A DNA stretch of 64,000 nt, taken from Pedobacter cryoconitis (GTDB lineage Bacteria; Bacteroidota; Bacteroidia; Sphingobacteriales; Sphingobacteriaceae). The first letter of the stretch is position 1. Every line of letters begins with the position of its first letter. Shown piece by piece: positions 18,834 through 27,579 of the stretch. Position numbers and translations under genes: made by a program. Below the pieces are notes generated by a model that was not told the DNA's origin, did not search any database, and was given only the letters and a program-made list of their open reading frames with translations. The stretch covers positions 2,294,001-2,358,000 of the forward strand of contig NZ_JACHCG010000001.1 in assembly GCF_014200595.1 (NCBI RefSeq), given 5' to 3'.

Positions 18834-19976
18834 TTAACCTGCCAAAGGCACATTCGCAACCAGGTCTTCTTTTAAATCAGCAACAAAGTGATCAATCTGT
18901 TCCTTACTTACGCCAGGCATACAGATTACATGGCTGTTACCATCTTCAGTTGCAATCTGCCATTTCTGTCTCAATGCGATAGAAGGAGCAGGAAATACAA
19001 CCGTTAATGCCGAAGGATTAGTCCATGCTTTAACGCCGATGGCATTCATAGTTTTAACCGTATAAGCTGCGATTTCCAGACATTCCAGCGCACGCTGCTT
19101 CAACCCTTCTTTGCCTAATTTCTTAATCGCATACCACATAAAGATGGGACTGTGACCATTACGGCTGCCAGTAATTGTAGTATCCACTGTGCCTATATAA
19201 GGAATTGCTTTCCCGATTCTGTCTTTATAGTTCTTTTTAACCAGTACCAACCCGCAAGGAATAGGCGAGCCAATAAATTTGTGTCCGCTAATCGCCATAC
19301 TATCTGTACCATTTGCAAAATCAAACCCCGGTTTAAGATCTAATAGTGCACTGTAAGTACCTGCTAAAGCTGCATCACAATGGATGTAATGATTTTTTAT
19401 CGCCTGTTTGCGTAAAATTTGCTGGATCTGCTTTAAGTCATCTTTCGCTTCCATCATCGTTGTACCAATATTGGCCAGGATAATTACAGGCTGATCACGG
19501 TGCATTTGTACCATTGCATTTAAATCCTCATAATCCATTTCCCCGTTTTCCTGTGTTCTGATCACAATACTACGCAGATTCAATAACTGGATATTCTTTT
19601 GTACACTGTAATGAGTTGCTTCCGAATAATAAACGATTCCATTCGGATATAATTCTCTCGCTACATATAAACCATATAAGTTTCCTTCCGATCCACCGTT
19701 GGTTACATATCCCCACCAGTTCTTTGCAGGTGCATTAAACAGTTCTGCGAAAAATTCTAAAACTTCCAGTTCCAGCGAACGCGAATTCAGGTCATAAGTA
19801 GACTCTACCCATGGATCACCCACATTATTTAAAGGCAGTTTAAGCAACGGGTATAACTCTGAATAATCAAAGTCTTGCGCAATAGGATACCCAATAAAAT
19901 ATTTTGAGCGTTCCTCTGCCATTTTCATATAAGTACTCAGACGATCATTATCCTGAGTGTTCAATTGTGTTTTCAT
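18834..19976 (-). CDS. hdc: PLP-dependent histidine decarboxylase
   Basis: 380 residues closely matching group II PLP-dependent histidine decarboxylases, as in Acinetobacter siderophore clusters. Recalled family motifs line up: WGYVTNGGSEGN at about 88-99, H122 (ATHYSV, stacks on PLP), D201 (HCDAAL), K233 (SGHKFIGSPIPCG, Schiff base), and TITGSRNGHSPIFMW. The reaction is L-histidine to histamine plus CO2. No siderophore synthesis genes are nearby. A divergent Lrp-type gene across a 161-base gap is the likely regulator. Another small decarboxylase specificity is possible but less likely. Confidence 0.85.
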   Translation of the reverse strand: MKTQLNTQDNDRLSTYMKMAEERSKYFIGYPIAQDFDYSELYPLLKLPLNNVGDPWVESTYDLNSRSLELEVLEFFAELFNAPAKNWWGYVTNGGSEGNLYGLYVARELYPNGIVYYSEATHYSVQKNIQLLNLRSIVIRTQENGEMDYEDLNAMVQMHRDQPVIILANIGTTMMEAKDDLKQIQQILRKQAIKNHYIHCDAALAGTYSALLDLKPGFDFANGTDSMAISGHKFIGSPIPCGLVLVKKNYKDRIGKAIPYIGTVDTTITGSRNGHSPIFMWYAIKKLGKEGLKQRALECLEIAAYTVKTMNAIGVKAWTNPSALTVVFPAPSIALRQKWQIATEDGNSHVICMPGVSKEQIDHFVADLKEDLVANVPLAG

Positions 19977-20045
19977 TTGGGGCCTGCGTATATGGTATTT
20001 AATTCTTCAAAATTATACACCTGCCATATTATTTTCTTTGATTAA

Positions 20046-20100
20046 ATGATATTCAATAAAAAATACTGTTTAGAATTACATTCACAGTAAAAAATATCAT
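20046..20100. promoter_or_regulatory. Composite dyad in the hdc-lrp divergent region
   Basis: ATGATATT at 20046-20053 mirrors AATATCAT at 20093-20100, and inside it ACTGT at 20065-20069 mirrors ACAGT at 20084-20088. The nested AT-rich dyad lies between two divergent genes, one of which encodes an Lrp/AsnC regulator, so an Lrp-type operator is a reasonable reading. Confidence 0.45.
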
Positions 20101-20137
20101 ATTTGCACCTTGCTGAATCCCATTTCAGTAAAATACA

Positions 20138-20608
20138 ATGATTGATAAATTAGATAAGCTGGATACCCGTATTTTAAATATCCTTCAAAAAGACTCCTCA
20201 TTAAGCACTAAAGATATAGCGCAGCAGATTGGGCTTAGTGTTTCTCCCACCCATGAACGGATTAAAAGATTAAAAACAGAAGGATATATTGAGAAATATG
20301 TGGCACTGGTAAACCGGGAAAGGCTCGGTAAACATTTACTCGTACTCTGTACAGTGACGCTAAAAGAACAGTCGATTGAGACTTTGAAGAATTTCGAAGA
20401 ATCAGTTGTTTGTTTCAAAGAAGTACTGGAAGTATTATGTATTGCTGGTGGCCAGGATTACCTGTTAAAGATAGTTGTCGATGATGTGGATGACTACCAT
20501 ACTTTTGTTGTGACCCATCTCTCCTCTCTATCAAATATCTCTACGCTGAGCAGCAGTTTTGTCTTAAAAGAAATCAAACGCGAAACAGCTTATTACCTTA
20601 ATTTCTAA
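20138..20608 (+). CDS. Lrp/AsnC-family transcriptional regulator
   Basis: 156 residues: an N-terminal winged helix-turn-helix (LDTRILNILQKDSSLSTKDIAQQIGLS) followed by an AsnC ligand-binding domain (CIAGGQDYLLKIVVDDVDDYHTFV). These regulators sense amino acids. Being divergent from histidine decarboxylase, this one plausibly senses histidine or a related amino acid and controls hdc and itself. The arsenic operon starts 46 bases downstream with its own promoter. Confidence 0.92.
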   Translation: MIDKLDKLDTRILNILQKDSSLSTKDIAQQIGLSVSPTHERIKRLKTEGYIEKYVALVNRERLGKHLLVLCTVTLKEQSIETLKNFEESVVCFKEVLEVLCIAGGQDYLLKIVVDDVDDYHTFVVTHLSSLSNISTLSSSFVLKEIKRETAYYLNF

Positions 20609-20613
20609 AATTA

Positions 20614-20645
20614 TTTGGAGATTAAATATATACATCGTAATATTG
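20614..20645 (+). promoter_or_regulatory. Bacteroidota-type promoter of the arsenic operon
   Basis: TTTG at 20614-20617, exactly 20 bases, then TAATATTG at 20638-20645, one base off the TAnnTTTG -7 consensus. The -7 element overlaps the candidate ArsR operator, an arrangement that would let bound repressor block RNA polymerase. Confidence 0.65.
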
Positions 20646-20652
20646 CAATGTA
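20634..20652. promoter_or_regulatory. Candidate ArsR operator, copy 1
   Basis: ATCGTAATATTGCAATGTA with the perfect 8-bp palindrome ATTGCAAT as core. It lies just before the preferred arsR ATG (20655). A second copy, 16 of 19 bases identical, lies at 21004-21022. Confidence 0.6.
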
Positions 20653-20654
20653 AT

Positions 20655-20984
20655 ATGGGACTTACAAAAACAGAAATATTTACAGACGAACAAAATCAGT
20701 TGTCACAGTTGCTAAAAGCAATGGCACATCCTGCCCGTATAGCTATTCTGCAAAGGATCTTAAAATCAAACACCTGTATTTGTGGTGATCTGGTTGAAGA
20801 ACTGGGCCTGGCACAGGCTACAATTTCTCAACATTTGAAAGAGCTTAAAAATGCAGGTATCATACAAGGTACCATTGAAGGTGTTAGTGTATGCTATTGC
20901 ATCAACCCTACCGTATGGAAACAATTAGAACTACAATTAGGCGCTTTTCTAGGTTCATATAAAGGCGAACCGAACTGCTGCTAA
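20655..20984 (+). CDS. arsR: ArsR-family metalloregulator
   Basis: 109 residues from ATG 20655. A TTG at 20643 would extend it by four residues but lies inside the operator. Winged helix fold: LLKAMAHPARIAILQRIL, then the metal-sensing CICGDLVEELGL, then the recognition helix AQATISQHLKELKNAGII. The Cys-x-Cys pair and the C-terminal PNCC can bind As(III) or Sb(III), which releases the repressor from DNA. It is first in an operon with DUF6428, arsC and acr3. Confidence 0.92.
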   Translation: MGLTKTEIFTDEQNQLSQLLKAMAHPARIAILQRILKSNTCICGDLVEELGLAQATISQHLKELKNAGIIQGTIEGVSVCYCINPTVWKQLELQLGAFLGSYKGEPNCC

Positions 20985-21003
20985 CTTTTTTTTAACCCTA
21001 TCA

Positions 21004-21022
21004 ATCGTTAAATTGCAATATA
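21004..21022. promoter_or_regulatory. Candidate ArsR operator, copy 2
   Basis: ATCGTTAAATTGCAATATA, the same ATTGCAAT palindrome and flank as copy 1, ending at the A of the DUF6428 start codon. It could repress an internal promoter or act as an intragenic roadblock. No good -33 element is seen in front of it. Confidence 0.55.
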
Positions 21023-21558
21023 TGAATACAACAAACTTAACCACCTGGAACGACTTCAAGACAACATTACAACAACATCCTGAACTTTCCCTGCAATTTC
21101 AATATGCAGCAGATCAGTGGGTAGATGCTTCTTATCATATTACTGAAATTAAGCAGGCTCCTATTGTTTCTGTAGACTGTGGCGGGGTGATGAATTCCTG
21201 GACAGAAATTATTGTTCAATTATGGGAACCAGCAGTAAAAGACAGCGAAAGAGCAATGCAGGTTCATAAAGCATTGGCTATCGTAAATCTGGTTGAAAAA
21301 TCACTCGCACTAAATCCTTTAGGCATAGTTAAAATAGAATTCGGCAACTCAGCCTTTGACACCAGGCAAATGTATCCCGGAAGTATAACTGTTGAAGGGG
21401 AAAACCTGGTTGTTAACCTTAGTCCTGATTTTACCCAATGTAAAGCCATTGGCAGAGGTGAAAGCTGCGGAGTGCCTGAAACAGAAAAACCAAAAATTCA
21501 ATTATTCAACTCAGGTGACTCAGGTCAGTCTTGTACACCAGGCTCAGGTTGCTGCTAA
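21022..21558 (+). CDS. DUF6428 family protein with Cys-rich tail
   Basis: 178 residues from ATG 21022. A TTG nine bases earlier is also in frame. It matches my memory of DUF6428, a family of unknown function that often sits between arsR and arsC in Bacteroidota. The body has VDCGGVMNSWTEIIVQLWEP and a C-terminal tail rich in Cys, Gly and Ser (SGQSCTPGSGCC). The thiols suggest As(III) binding or delivery. It is followed 12 bases later by arsC. Confidence 0.8.
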   Translation: MNTTNLTTWNDFKTTLQQHPELSLQFQYAADQWVDASYHITEIKQAPIVSVDCGGVMNSWTEIIVQLWEPAVKDSERAMQVHKALAIVNLVEKSLALNPLGIVKIEFGNSAFDTRQMYPGSITVEGENLVVNLSPDFTQCKAIGRGESCGVPETEKPKIQLFNSGDSGQSCTPGSGCC

Positions 21559-21570
21559 ATCAATATCCAG

Positions 21571-21990
21571 ATGAAAAAAGTATTAGTATTATGTACCGGC
21601 AATAGTTGCCGTAGTCAATTAGCAGAAGGCTTTCTAAGACAATTCGCAGGTAATCAGGCAGAAATTTACAGCGCGGGAATTGAAACGCATGGTGTAAATC
21701 CAAAAGCAATACAGGTGATGAGCGAGGTCGGAATAGATCTATCCGCTCATACCTCAAATCATGTTGATGAGTACAGCAACATCGATTTTGATTATGTGAT
21801 CACCGTTTGCGATAATGCAAAAGAAAGCTGCCCATACTTTCCATCCCAGGCTGTGAAGCTTCATTATAATTTTCCTGATCCCGCAAAAGCCAAAGGGACT
21901 GACCAGGAGATTATGCAGGAATTCAGAAGAGTCCGTGACCTCATTAAAGATTACGCTTCAGTATTTGTTCAAGAACATTTTAATTCTTAA
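21571..21990 (+). CDS. arsC: Arsenate reductase, LMW-phosphatase/thioredoxin type
   Basis: 139 residues. Catalytic P-loop C8-x5-R14 (CTGNSCR) and the redox pair C80 and C87 ([10 protein letters not shown]) correspond to Cys10, Cys82 and Cys89 of the staphylococcal enzyme. It reduces As(V) to As(III), with electrons from thioredoxin. The product is exported by the Acr3 pump encoded 13 bases downstream. The DPAKAKG segment near the C-terminus is typical of the class. Confidence 0.95.
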   Translation: MKKVLVLCTGNSCRSQLAEGFLRQFAGNQAEIYSAGIETHGVNPKAIQVMSEVGIDLSAHTSNHVDEYSNIDFDYVITVCDNAKESCPYFPSQAVKLHYNFPDPAKAKGTDQEIMQEFRRVRDLIKDYASVFVQEHFNS

Positions 21991-22003
21991 AAATTACCTG
22001 ATT

Positions 22004-23092
22004 ATGAGTGCTAACCATTGCGCCCCCGTAACGGGCAGAAAGAAACTAAGTTTCTTAGACCGCTATTTAACCCTGTGGATTTTCCTTGCTATGGCTGCGG
22101 GGGTTGGAATTGGTTATTTTATTCCCTCTTCCGCTGGTTTTATCAATTCCTTTTCCAGTGGGACAACAAATATACCACTGGCCATTGGGCTGATCCTGAT
22201 GATGTATCCGCCCTTAGCAAAAGTTAAATACGAAAAAATGGGTGAAGTCTTTAAAGACACTAAAGTCTTAAGTATTTCTCTTATTTTAAATTGGGTTATT
22301 GGCCCCTTCCTCATGTTCTTTTTAGCGATTACTTTTTTAAGAGATTATCCGGAATACATGATTGGGTTGATTTTAATCGGTCTGGCCAGATGTATTGCGA
22401 TGGTTGTGGTGTGGAATGAACTGGCAGATGGGAACAGAGAATATGCAGCGGGCTTGATTGCCTTAAACAGTATTTTCCAGGTATTGCTATACAGTGTTTT
22501 CGCTTATATATTTATCACTGTACTTCCCCCATACTTTGGTCTTAAAGGTTTAGAAGTGAACATCACGATTGCTGAGATCTCAAAAAGCGTCGCAATCTAC
22601 CTCGGCATCCCTTTTGCAATGGGTGTGATCAGCAGATATAGCCTGATCCGCTTTAAAGGAGAAGAATGGTTTCAGACTAAGTTTATCCCGATGATATCGC
22701 CGGTTACACTAATTGCGCTGCTGTTTACAATCGTCATCATGTTTAGTCTTAAAGGCAATTTGATTGTTCAGATTCCATTTGATGTTATCCGCATTGCGAT
22801 ACCACTGGTCATTTACTTCACTATTATGTTCACGTTAAGCTTTTTTGCTGGTAAACACTTCGGGGCTGACTATTCAAGAAGCACTGCAATTGCTTTTACT
22901 GCTACAGGTAATAATTTTGAACTGGCTATTGCAGTTGCTATAGGAGTATTTGGGATTAATTCAGGTCAGGCTTTTACGGGGGTGATCGGCCCGCTGGTAG
23001 AAGTCCCGGCACTGATTGCTCTGGTTAACCTTGCTTTTTGGTTCAGAAAGAAATACTATACCCCTTCTGAACCAATTGAAGCAAAGTCTTAA
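22004..23092 (+). CDS. acr3: Acr3-family arsenite efflux transporter
   Basis: 362 residues from ATG 22004 ([20 protein letters not shown]). The longer frame from 21935 overlaps arsC and is rejected. Ten membrane segments are predicted. Acr3 features include the cysteine-free [17 protein letters not shown] motif, whose R-C supplies the conserved Cys of TM4, and [18 protein letters not shown] with the conserved Glu. It expels As(III) using the proton gradient and ends the operon, touching the stop of a convergent thioesterase. Confidence 0.95.
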   Translation: MSANHCAPVTGRKKLSFLDRYLTLWIFLAMAAGVGIGYFIPSSAGFINSFSSGTTNIPLAIGLILMMYPPLAKVKYEKMGEVFKDTKVLSISLILNWVIGPFLMFFLAITFLRDYPEYMIGLILIGLARCIAMVVVWNELADGNREYAAGLIALNSIFQVLLYSVFAYIFITVLPPYFGLKGLEVNITIAEISKSVAIYLGIPFAMGVISRYSLIRFKGEEWFQTKFIPMISPVTLIALLFTIVIMFSLKGNLIVQIPFDVIRIAIPLVIYFTIMFTLSFFAGKHFGADYSRSTAIAFTATGNNFELAIAVAIGVFGINSGQAFTGVIGPLVEVPALIALVNLAFWFRKKYYTPSEPIEAKS

Positions 23093-23515
23093 TTAAACTT
23101 CTTCATCCAATACTGGTGCATCAGCAATTTTTTCAGTGATCGACGCCGGCAAATAAGGTCTGCCCCCGGATGCCGGAATACAAGTCCCTGTAAAAGTTGC
23201 TTTTGTCATTACTTTACCGTTCAGCATAATTGCCTGTTTAAAATGCAAACGCGGCAAACCAGCTTTATCAGTATATAAAGTACAAGTCACCGAAAAATTA
23301 TCACCCTTTTTAAGCGATCTTAAAAAGCTGATTTTATAACCTGATAATACCATATATATTCCTTTTCCGGCTTCTTCTTCGAAGTCGAATCCAAGGATTT
23401 CCCTGATATAATCGTGGCGGCAGTACTCCATATAAAACGGATAGTATAAGCCGTCCATTATTTCCTGAACATCTATGTGTTCATCCTTTACAGTGTAGGT
23501 TTTAGTATATTCCAT
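23093..23515 (-). CDS. Acyl-CoA thioesterase, hotdog fold (4HBT)
   Basis: 140 residues with the YbgC-like pattern. The usual catalytic aspartate region reads DEHIDVQEIMDGLYYPFYMEYCRHDYIREILGFDFE, and the central helix packs on IYMVLSGYKISFLRSLKKGD, as in 4-hydroxybenzoyl-CoA-type hotdog proteins. It likely hydrolyses an acyl-CoA thioester; chain length is unknown. Single gene, divergent from a TonB receptor. Confidence 0.82.
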   Translation of the reverse strand: MEYTKTYTVKDEHIDVQEIMDGLYYPFYMEYCRHDYIREILGFDFEEEAGKGIYMVLSGYKISFLRSLKKGDNFSVTCTLYTDKAGLPRLHFKQAIMLNGKVMTKATFTGTCIPASGGRPYLPASITEKIADAPVLDEEV

Positions 23516-23665
23516 TTGATGTGTTTGTGTGTATAATCGCGGCGGAATTTAGTAATTTTTCTTAAAAAACTACCACTCATCCTGTCAATACGACCAGTCA
23601 TCGGCTTTGCCCTTGAATCGGCCCAATTACCAGCCATATTCGTTCTATAATTAATACAGAACGCT

Positions 23666-25774
23666 ATGCAAACCTTTAAATTATCGCTCCTCTTCATTTT
23701 TTCTTTTACCCTGGCCAAAGCACAGACTAAAATATCCGGCATCCTTAAAACCACGAAAGGAATAGCCGTAGCCAATGCCAATATCAGTTTAAAAAATAGT
23801 TACGATGGCGCCTCTACAGACAGTACAGGAAGATTCGCTTTCACTACAACACTATCGGGCCCGGCAGTAATCCTCTTCTCAGCTTTAAACTTTGAGAGAG
23901 ATTCTGTTCAGGTTAACCTTGATCATGGAAATTTAACTCTTAACCTGAGTATTAAAGAAGCAATGAACCAATTACAGACCGTGAGCATCAGTGCTGGCTC
24001 TTTCATTGCCGGCGATGGAAAAAAGGGGGCTATATTAAGTTCACTCGATATTGCCACTATAGCTGGCTCACGTGCAGATATATTTGCAGCGCTGCAAACC
24101 TTACCCGGTGCACAAACCTCTTTTTCAGAAAGCGGATTGTTTGTACGGGGAGGATCTGCTTCAGAAACCAAGACCTATTTTGATGGAATGCTGGTTAAAA
24201 GCCCGTTTAACGCAACTGTTCCCGATCAGGCATCCAGAGGCCGTTTGTCCGCATTTTTATTCAAAGGAACTTCTTTTTCTGCTGGCGGATATTCTGCCCA
24301 ATATGGCCAGGCATTATCTTCAGCACTGGTTTTAGAAAGCACAGATCTTCCCGAGAAAACAACCACTGGTATCTCTATATTGTCAGTTGGTGGCGGAGTT
24401 GATCAGAATATCAGGTTTAAAAACAGTGCAATTACTGTTGGAGGTTACTATTATAACCTATCTCCGGCATATAGTATCATCAAACAGCATCATGATTACG
24501 TCAAAGCACCTGAACAGTTAGGAGGCAACTTTCAGTATAAGCTAAAAACATCCTCAACTGGTATGTTTAAAATTTATGCCTCCTATGGCCGTACTAACCT
24601 TGCGTTGTACAAAGCGAACATCGATACACCTGCAATGCCAAATTACTTTAGCAATCGCAACTTTAATATTTATCTTAATTCTACTTACAAAGAATACTTT
24701 GGCAATAGCTGGAAACTGGAAACGGGCCTTGCGTATAATAAAGACAAAGATGCAGGTTTGATGACTATTAATGATTACAGCCGTCAAGACCACCTGCTGG
24801 AAGGAAAAGCAACAGTAACCAAATCCTTTGGACAACTCTCCAATTTCAAATTCGGTACAGAAACATTCCATACCGGCAGACTGGAAAGTTTAAATGGACT
24901 TGCCAGAACATATAATGATCAGATCAGTTCAGGGTTTGCAGAAACAGACCTGTTTTTAACACAGAAAATTGTTGTCCGCCTGGGTCTGAGAGGTGAATAT
25001 TCTTCTTACCTGCAAAAATACAACCTGGCCCCAAGGTCGTCTTTAAGTTTCAAAACAAGCGCACATGCACAGGTATCATTTGCTTATGGACGTTTTTATC
25101 AGAATCCTGAAGATGAGTACCTGATTATCAAACCTACGGATTTTGAACATGCTGACCATTATATTCTTAAATATGAAATCAATACCACAGACCGGAACTT
25201 CAGAATCGAAGGATATTACAAAGACTATAACAGGCTGACTAAAATCAGCAATGGTACCCCTGATAATTCAGGCAGTGGTTATGCCAAAGGGTTTGAATTG
25301 TTCTGGAGAGATAAAAAAAGTATCAAAAATGCAGATTACTGGTTATCTTATTCTTTCCTGGATACCAAAAGAGATTTCAGGGATTTCCCGATGATGGCTA
25401 CTCCATCCTTCGCAGCAAAACATACAGTGTCAGTTGTTTATAAACATTTTATCGAATCCTTACACACTCAGTTTGGCGGAACTTATAGCTTCGCATCCGG
25501 CAGACCATATGTAAACCCTAATAACCCCGTTTATTTAGCCGACAAAACTCAGAATTTCAATAGCCTTAGCTTAAATGTCAGTTATCTGACCCATGTTTTA
25601 AAGCAGTTTTCAGTGCTTTACCTGAATATTAACAATGTACCAGGATTCAACCAGGTTTATGGTTATCAGTACAGCACAAACGGCCTGAACAGACAAGCTA
25701 TTGTACCGGCAGCAAAAAGGGATTTTTTAATCGGCATTATGATCACTATCGGTGATGACACTTTTGTCAGATAA
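23666..25774 (+). CDS. TonB-dependent receptor linked to a LytS/LytTR system
   Basis: 702 residues. Signal peptide (LLFIFSFTLAKAQ), carboxypeptidase-like domain (ISGILKTTKGIAVANANISL), plug (ALQTLPGAQTSFSESGLFVRGGSASETKTYFDGMLV with a break), and a barrel. It is shorter than average for the class. The next three genes run in the same direction with small gaps and include a two-component pair, so the receptor is probably regulated by, or reports to, that pair. Ligand unknown. Confidence 0.9.
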   Translation: MQTFKLSLLFIFSFTLAKAQTKISGILKTTKGIAVANANISLKNSYDGASTDSTGRFAFTTTLSGPAVILFSALNFERDSVQVNLDHGNLTLNLSIKEAMNQLQTVSISAGSFIAGDGKKGAILSSLDIATIAGSRADIFAALQTLPGAQTSFSESGLFVRGGSASETKTYFDGMLVKSPFNATVPDQASRGRLSAFLFKGTSFSAGGYSAQYGQALSSALVLESTDLPEKTTTGISILSVGGGVDQNIRFKNSAITVGGYYYNLSPAYSIIKQHHDYVKAPEQLGGNFQYKLKTSSTGMFKIYASYGRTNLALYKANIDTPAMPNYFSNRNFNIYLNSTYKEYFGNSWKLETGLAYNKDKDAGLMTINDYSRQDHLLEGKATVTKSFGQLSNFKFGTETFHTGRLESLNGLARTYNDQISSGFAETDLFLTQKIVVRLGLRGEYSSYLQKYNLAPRSSLSFKTSAHAQVSFAYGRFYQNPEDEYLIIKPTDFEHADHYILKYEINTTDRNFRIEGYYKDYNRLTKISNGTPDNSGSGYAKGFELFWRDKKSIKNADYWLSYSFLDTKRDFRDFPMMATPSFAAKHTVSVVYKHFIESLHTQFGGTYSFASGRPYVNPNNPVYLADKTQNFNSLSLNVSYLTHVLKQFSVLYLNINNVPGFNQVYGYQYSTNGLNRQAIVPAAKRDFLIGIMITIGDDTFVR

Positions 25775-25829
25775 GCAAACTATTCAAATAAAATATATAA
25801 ATCTTAAACCATACCTCAAACAAATCATC

Positions 25830-26477
25830 ATGAAAAATCTAATGAAATCAATTACCTTACTCCTTGTCCTGATCAGCTTAAACAGCTTTGCACAAAATGC
25901 TGATCCCAAATTCTTACAAGCTACAAAAACAGGTCTTGAAATGATTGCAAATGCCAAAGGAGCTGAGGATTACCTCAAAGCCGAAAATCATTTTGAACGT
26001 ATTGCTGCGGTAGAAACTAAAGAATGGCTTCCCTCTTATTACGCGGCCTATTGTAATCTTTATGCGGGATATACAACAGCCAATAAAGAATTAAAAGATC
26101 AGTATTGGGATAAAGCGCTGCTGGAAATTGACAAAGCCGATGTGTTATCTGCAAATAACAGCGAAATTTATGCCCTGAAGGGTGCGGTTCAATTTATGAA
26201 AATGTCTGTTGATCCCAGAACAAGAATGTATCTGATGGGTGAGTCTGCTGAATCACTGGGAAAAGCAGCGGCGCTTAATCCAGAGAATCCACGTATCGAT
26301 TTAATCAGAGGTCAGGACATCTTTTATACCCCAGAAACCTTCGGTGGTGGAAAAGCAAAAGCTAAACCAATTTTAGAATCAGCGGTAGCAAAATTTACTA
26401 TATTTAAGCCCGCAAATACAATAAACCCTAACTGGGGAGCAGAAGCTGCCAAAGCATTATTAGCACAGTGTAAATAA
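25830..26477 (+). CDS. Exported helical (TPR-like) protein
   Basis: 215 residues from ATG 25830, which gives a clean signal peptide (SITLLLVLISLNSFAQ). The longer frame overlaps the receptor gene. The mature part is helical with TPR-like spacing (YYAAYCNLYAGYTTANKELKDQYWDKALLEIDKADVLSANNSEIYALKG with breaks). Its role is unknown. Lying between a TonB receptor and a LytS kinase, and one base from the kinase start, suggests a periplasmic sensing or scaffold role. Confidence 0.8.
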   Translation: MKNLMKSITLLLVLISLNSFAQNADPKFLQATKTGLEMIANAKGAEDYLKAENHFERIAAVETKEWLPSYYAAYCNLYAGYTTANKELKDQYWDKALLEIDKADVLSANNSEIYALKGAVQFMKMSVDPRTRMYLMGESAESLGKAAALNPENPRIDLIRGQDIFYTPETFGGGKAKAKPILESAVAKFTIFKPANTINPNWGAEAAKALLAQCK

Positions 26478-26478
26478 G

Positions 26479-27579
26479 ATGAGAATATCAGATAACTGCG
26501 ATCAGGATCAGCACCAGGAAAAACGTCTGAACAATTTCAGCTCCATCAGCTGGCTGAGGTTAAACCTTTATAATATCCCTGTAGGAATGGGAGTAGGTAT
26601 TGCACTTTGCTTACTGATCAGCGCATTCAAAGGACAGTGGATTGGTACAAGAGGCCTTATTTACCAGGTTTTGTTTAGTACGGTCATCGCGTTTTGCATC
26701 GTCAATACCATTTTCGTTTCTCAAAAGATCATGAAGCTGGGCAGTGGAAAAGGATGGTTGTTCCTGGTTGTTTATTATCTGTCCAGTATCCTGGGGATGC
26801 TGATCGCTATAGAAATGATCTACCTGATTAAAGCATGGCTCTTTCATGAGGAATATCATTTCTTACATCTGGAAGATGCCCGGTTCAGTATTGTTGTTGT
26901 AGTCATTGTCTGTACGGTTATTAAAGTTTACACTTCGCAAAAAAGCAATATGAATGCGAAGTTAAGAGAGAAAAACATGAATCTGCTGAAGCTGAATCAA
27001 ATGAAAACCGAGGCAGAGCTGGCCACACTCCAATCTAAAATTAATCCTCATTTTTTATATAATTCTTTGAACGCGATTGCCAGTTTGATACATGAAGACC
27101 CTGATAAAGCCGAGCGCATGACTATACAGCTTTCTAAATTATTCAGATATAGTATCAATCAAAATCAGGAAAACCTGGTTACTGTTCAGGAAGAAATGGA
27201 GATTGTAAGTACTTACCTGGATATTGAAAGAGTAAGGTTCGGCGACCGGATTGACTTTGTAATTGAAGTTGATGAAGAATTATCAAATGATAAAATCCCC
27301 CGGTTTCTGATTCAGCCGCTGGTAGAAAACGCGCTGAAGCATGGACTGAAAAATATAGCTGACCATGCTCTTTTACGTGTTGAAATACAAAAAACAGATA
27401 AAATTATTATCGCTGTCATCGATAACGGTGTTCCTTTTCCTGAAGAGCTTGAAACTGGATACGGTCTGCAAAGTACTTATGAAAAATTACAGCTGCTTTA
27501 TGGCAGTGATTACGAGGTGCAAATCCTGAACCAACCAATTAAACAAATAAAAATTATCATTCCTTTTACACATGGGTAA
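26479..27579 (+). CDS. LytS-type sensor histidine kinase
   Basis: 366 residues. Four membrane segments lie between about 33 and 150, followed by a coiled coil and the His_kinase domain with phospho-acceptor H191 (KINPHFLYNSLNAI). The ATPase N-box is LIQPLVENALKHGL and the G-box is GYGLQSTYEKL. The short loops indicate that the membrane region itself senses. The last eight bases overlap the response regulator gene, showing translational coupling. Confidence 0.93.
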   Translation: MRISDNCDQDQHQEKRLNNFSSISWLRLNLYNIPVGMGVGIALCLLISAFKGQWIGTRGLIYQVLFSTVIAFCIVNTIFVSQKIMKLGSGKGWLFLVVYYLSSILGMLIAIEMIYLIKAWLFHEEYHFLHLEDARFSIVVVVIVCTVIKVYTSQKSNMNAKLREKNMNLLKLNQMKTEAELATLQSKINPHFLYNSLNAIASLIHEDPDKAERMTIQLSKLFRYSINQNQENLVTVQEEMEIVSTYLDIERVRFGDRIDFVIEVDEELSNDKIPRFLIQPLVENALKHGLKNIADHALLRVEIQKTDKIIIAVIDNGVPFPEELETGYGLQSTYEKLQLLYGSDYEVQILNQPIKQIKIIIPFTHG

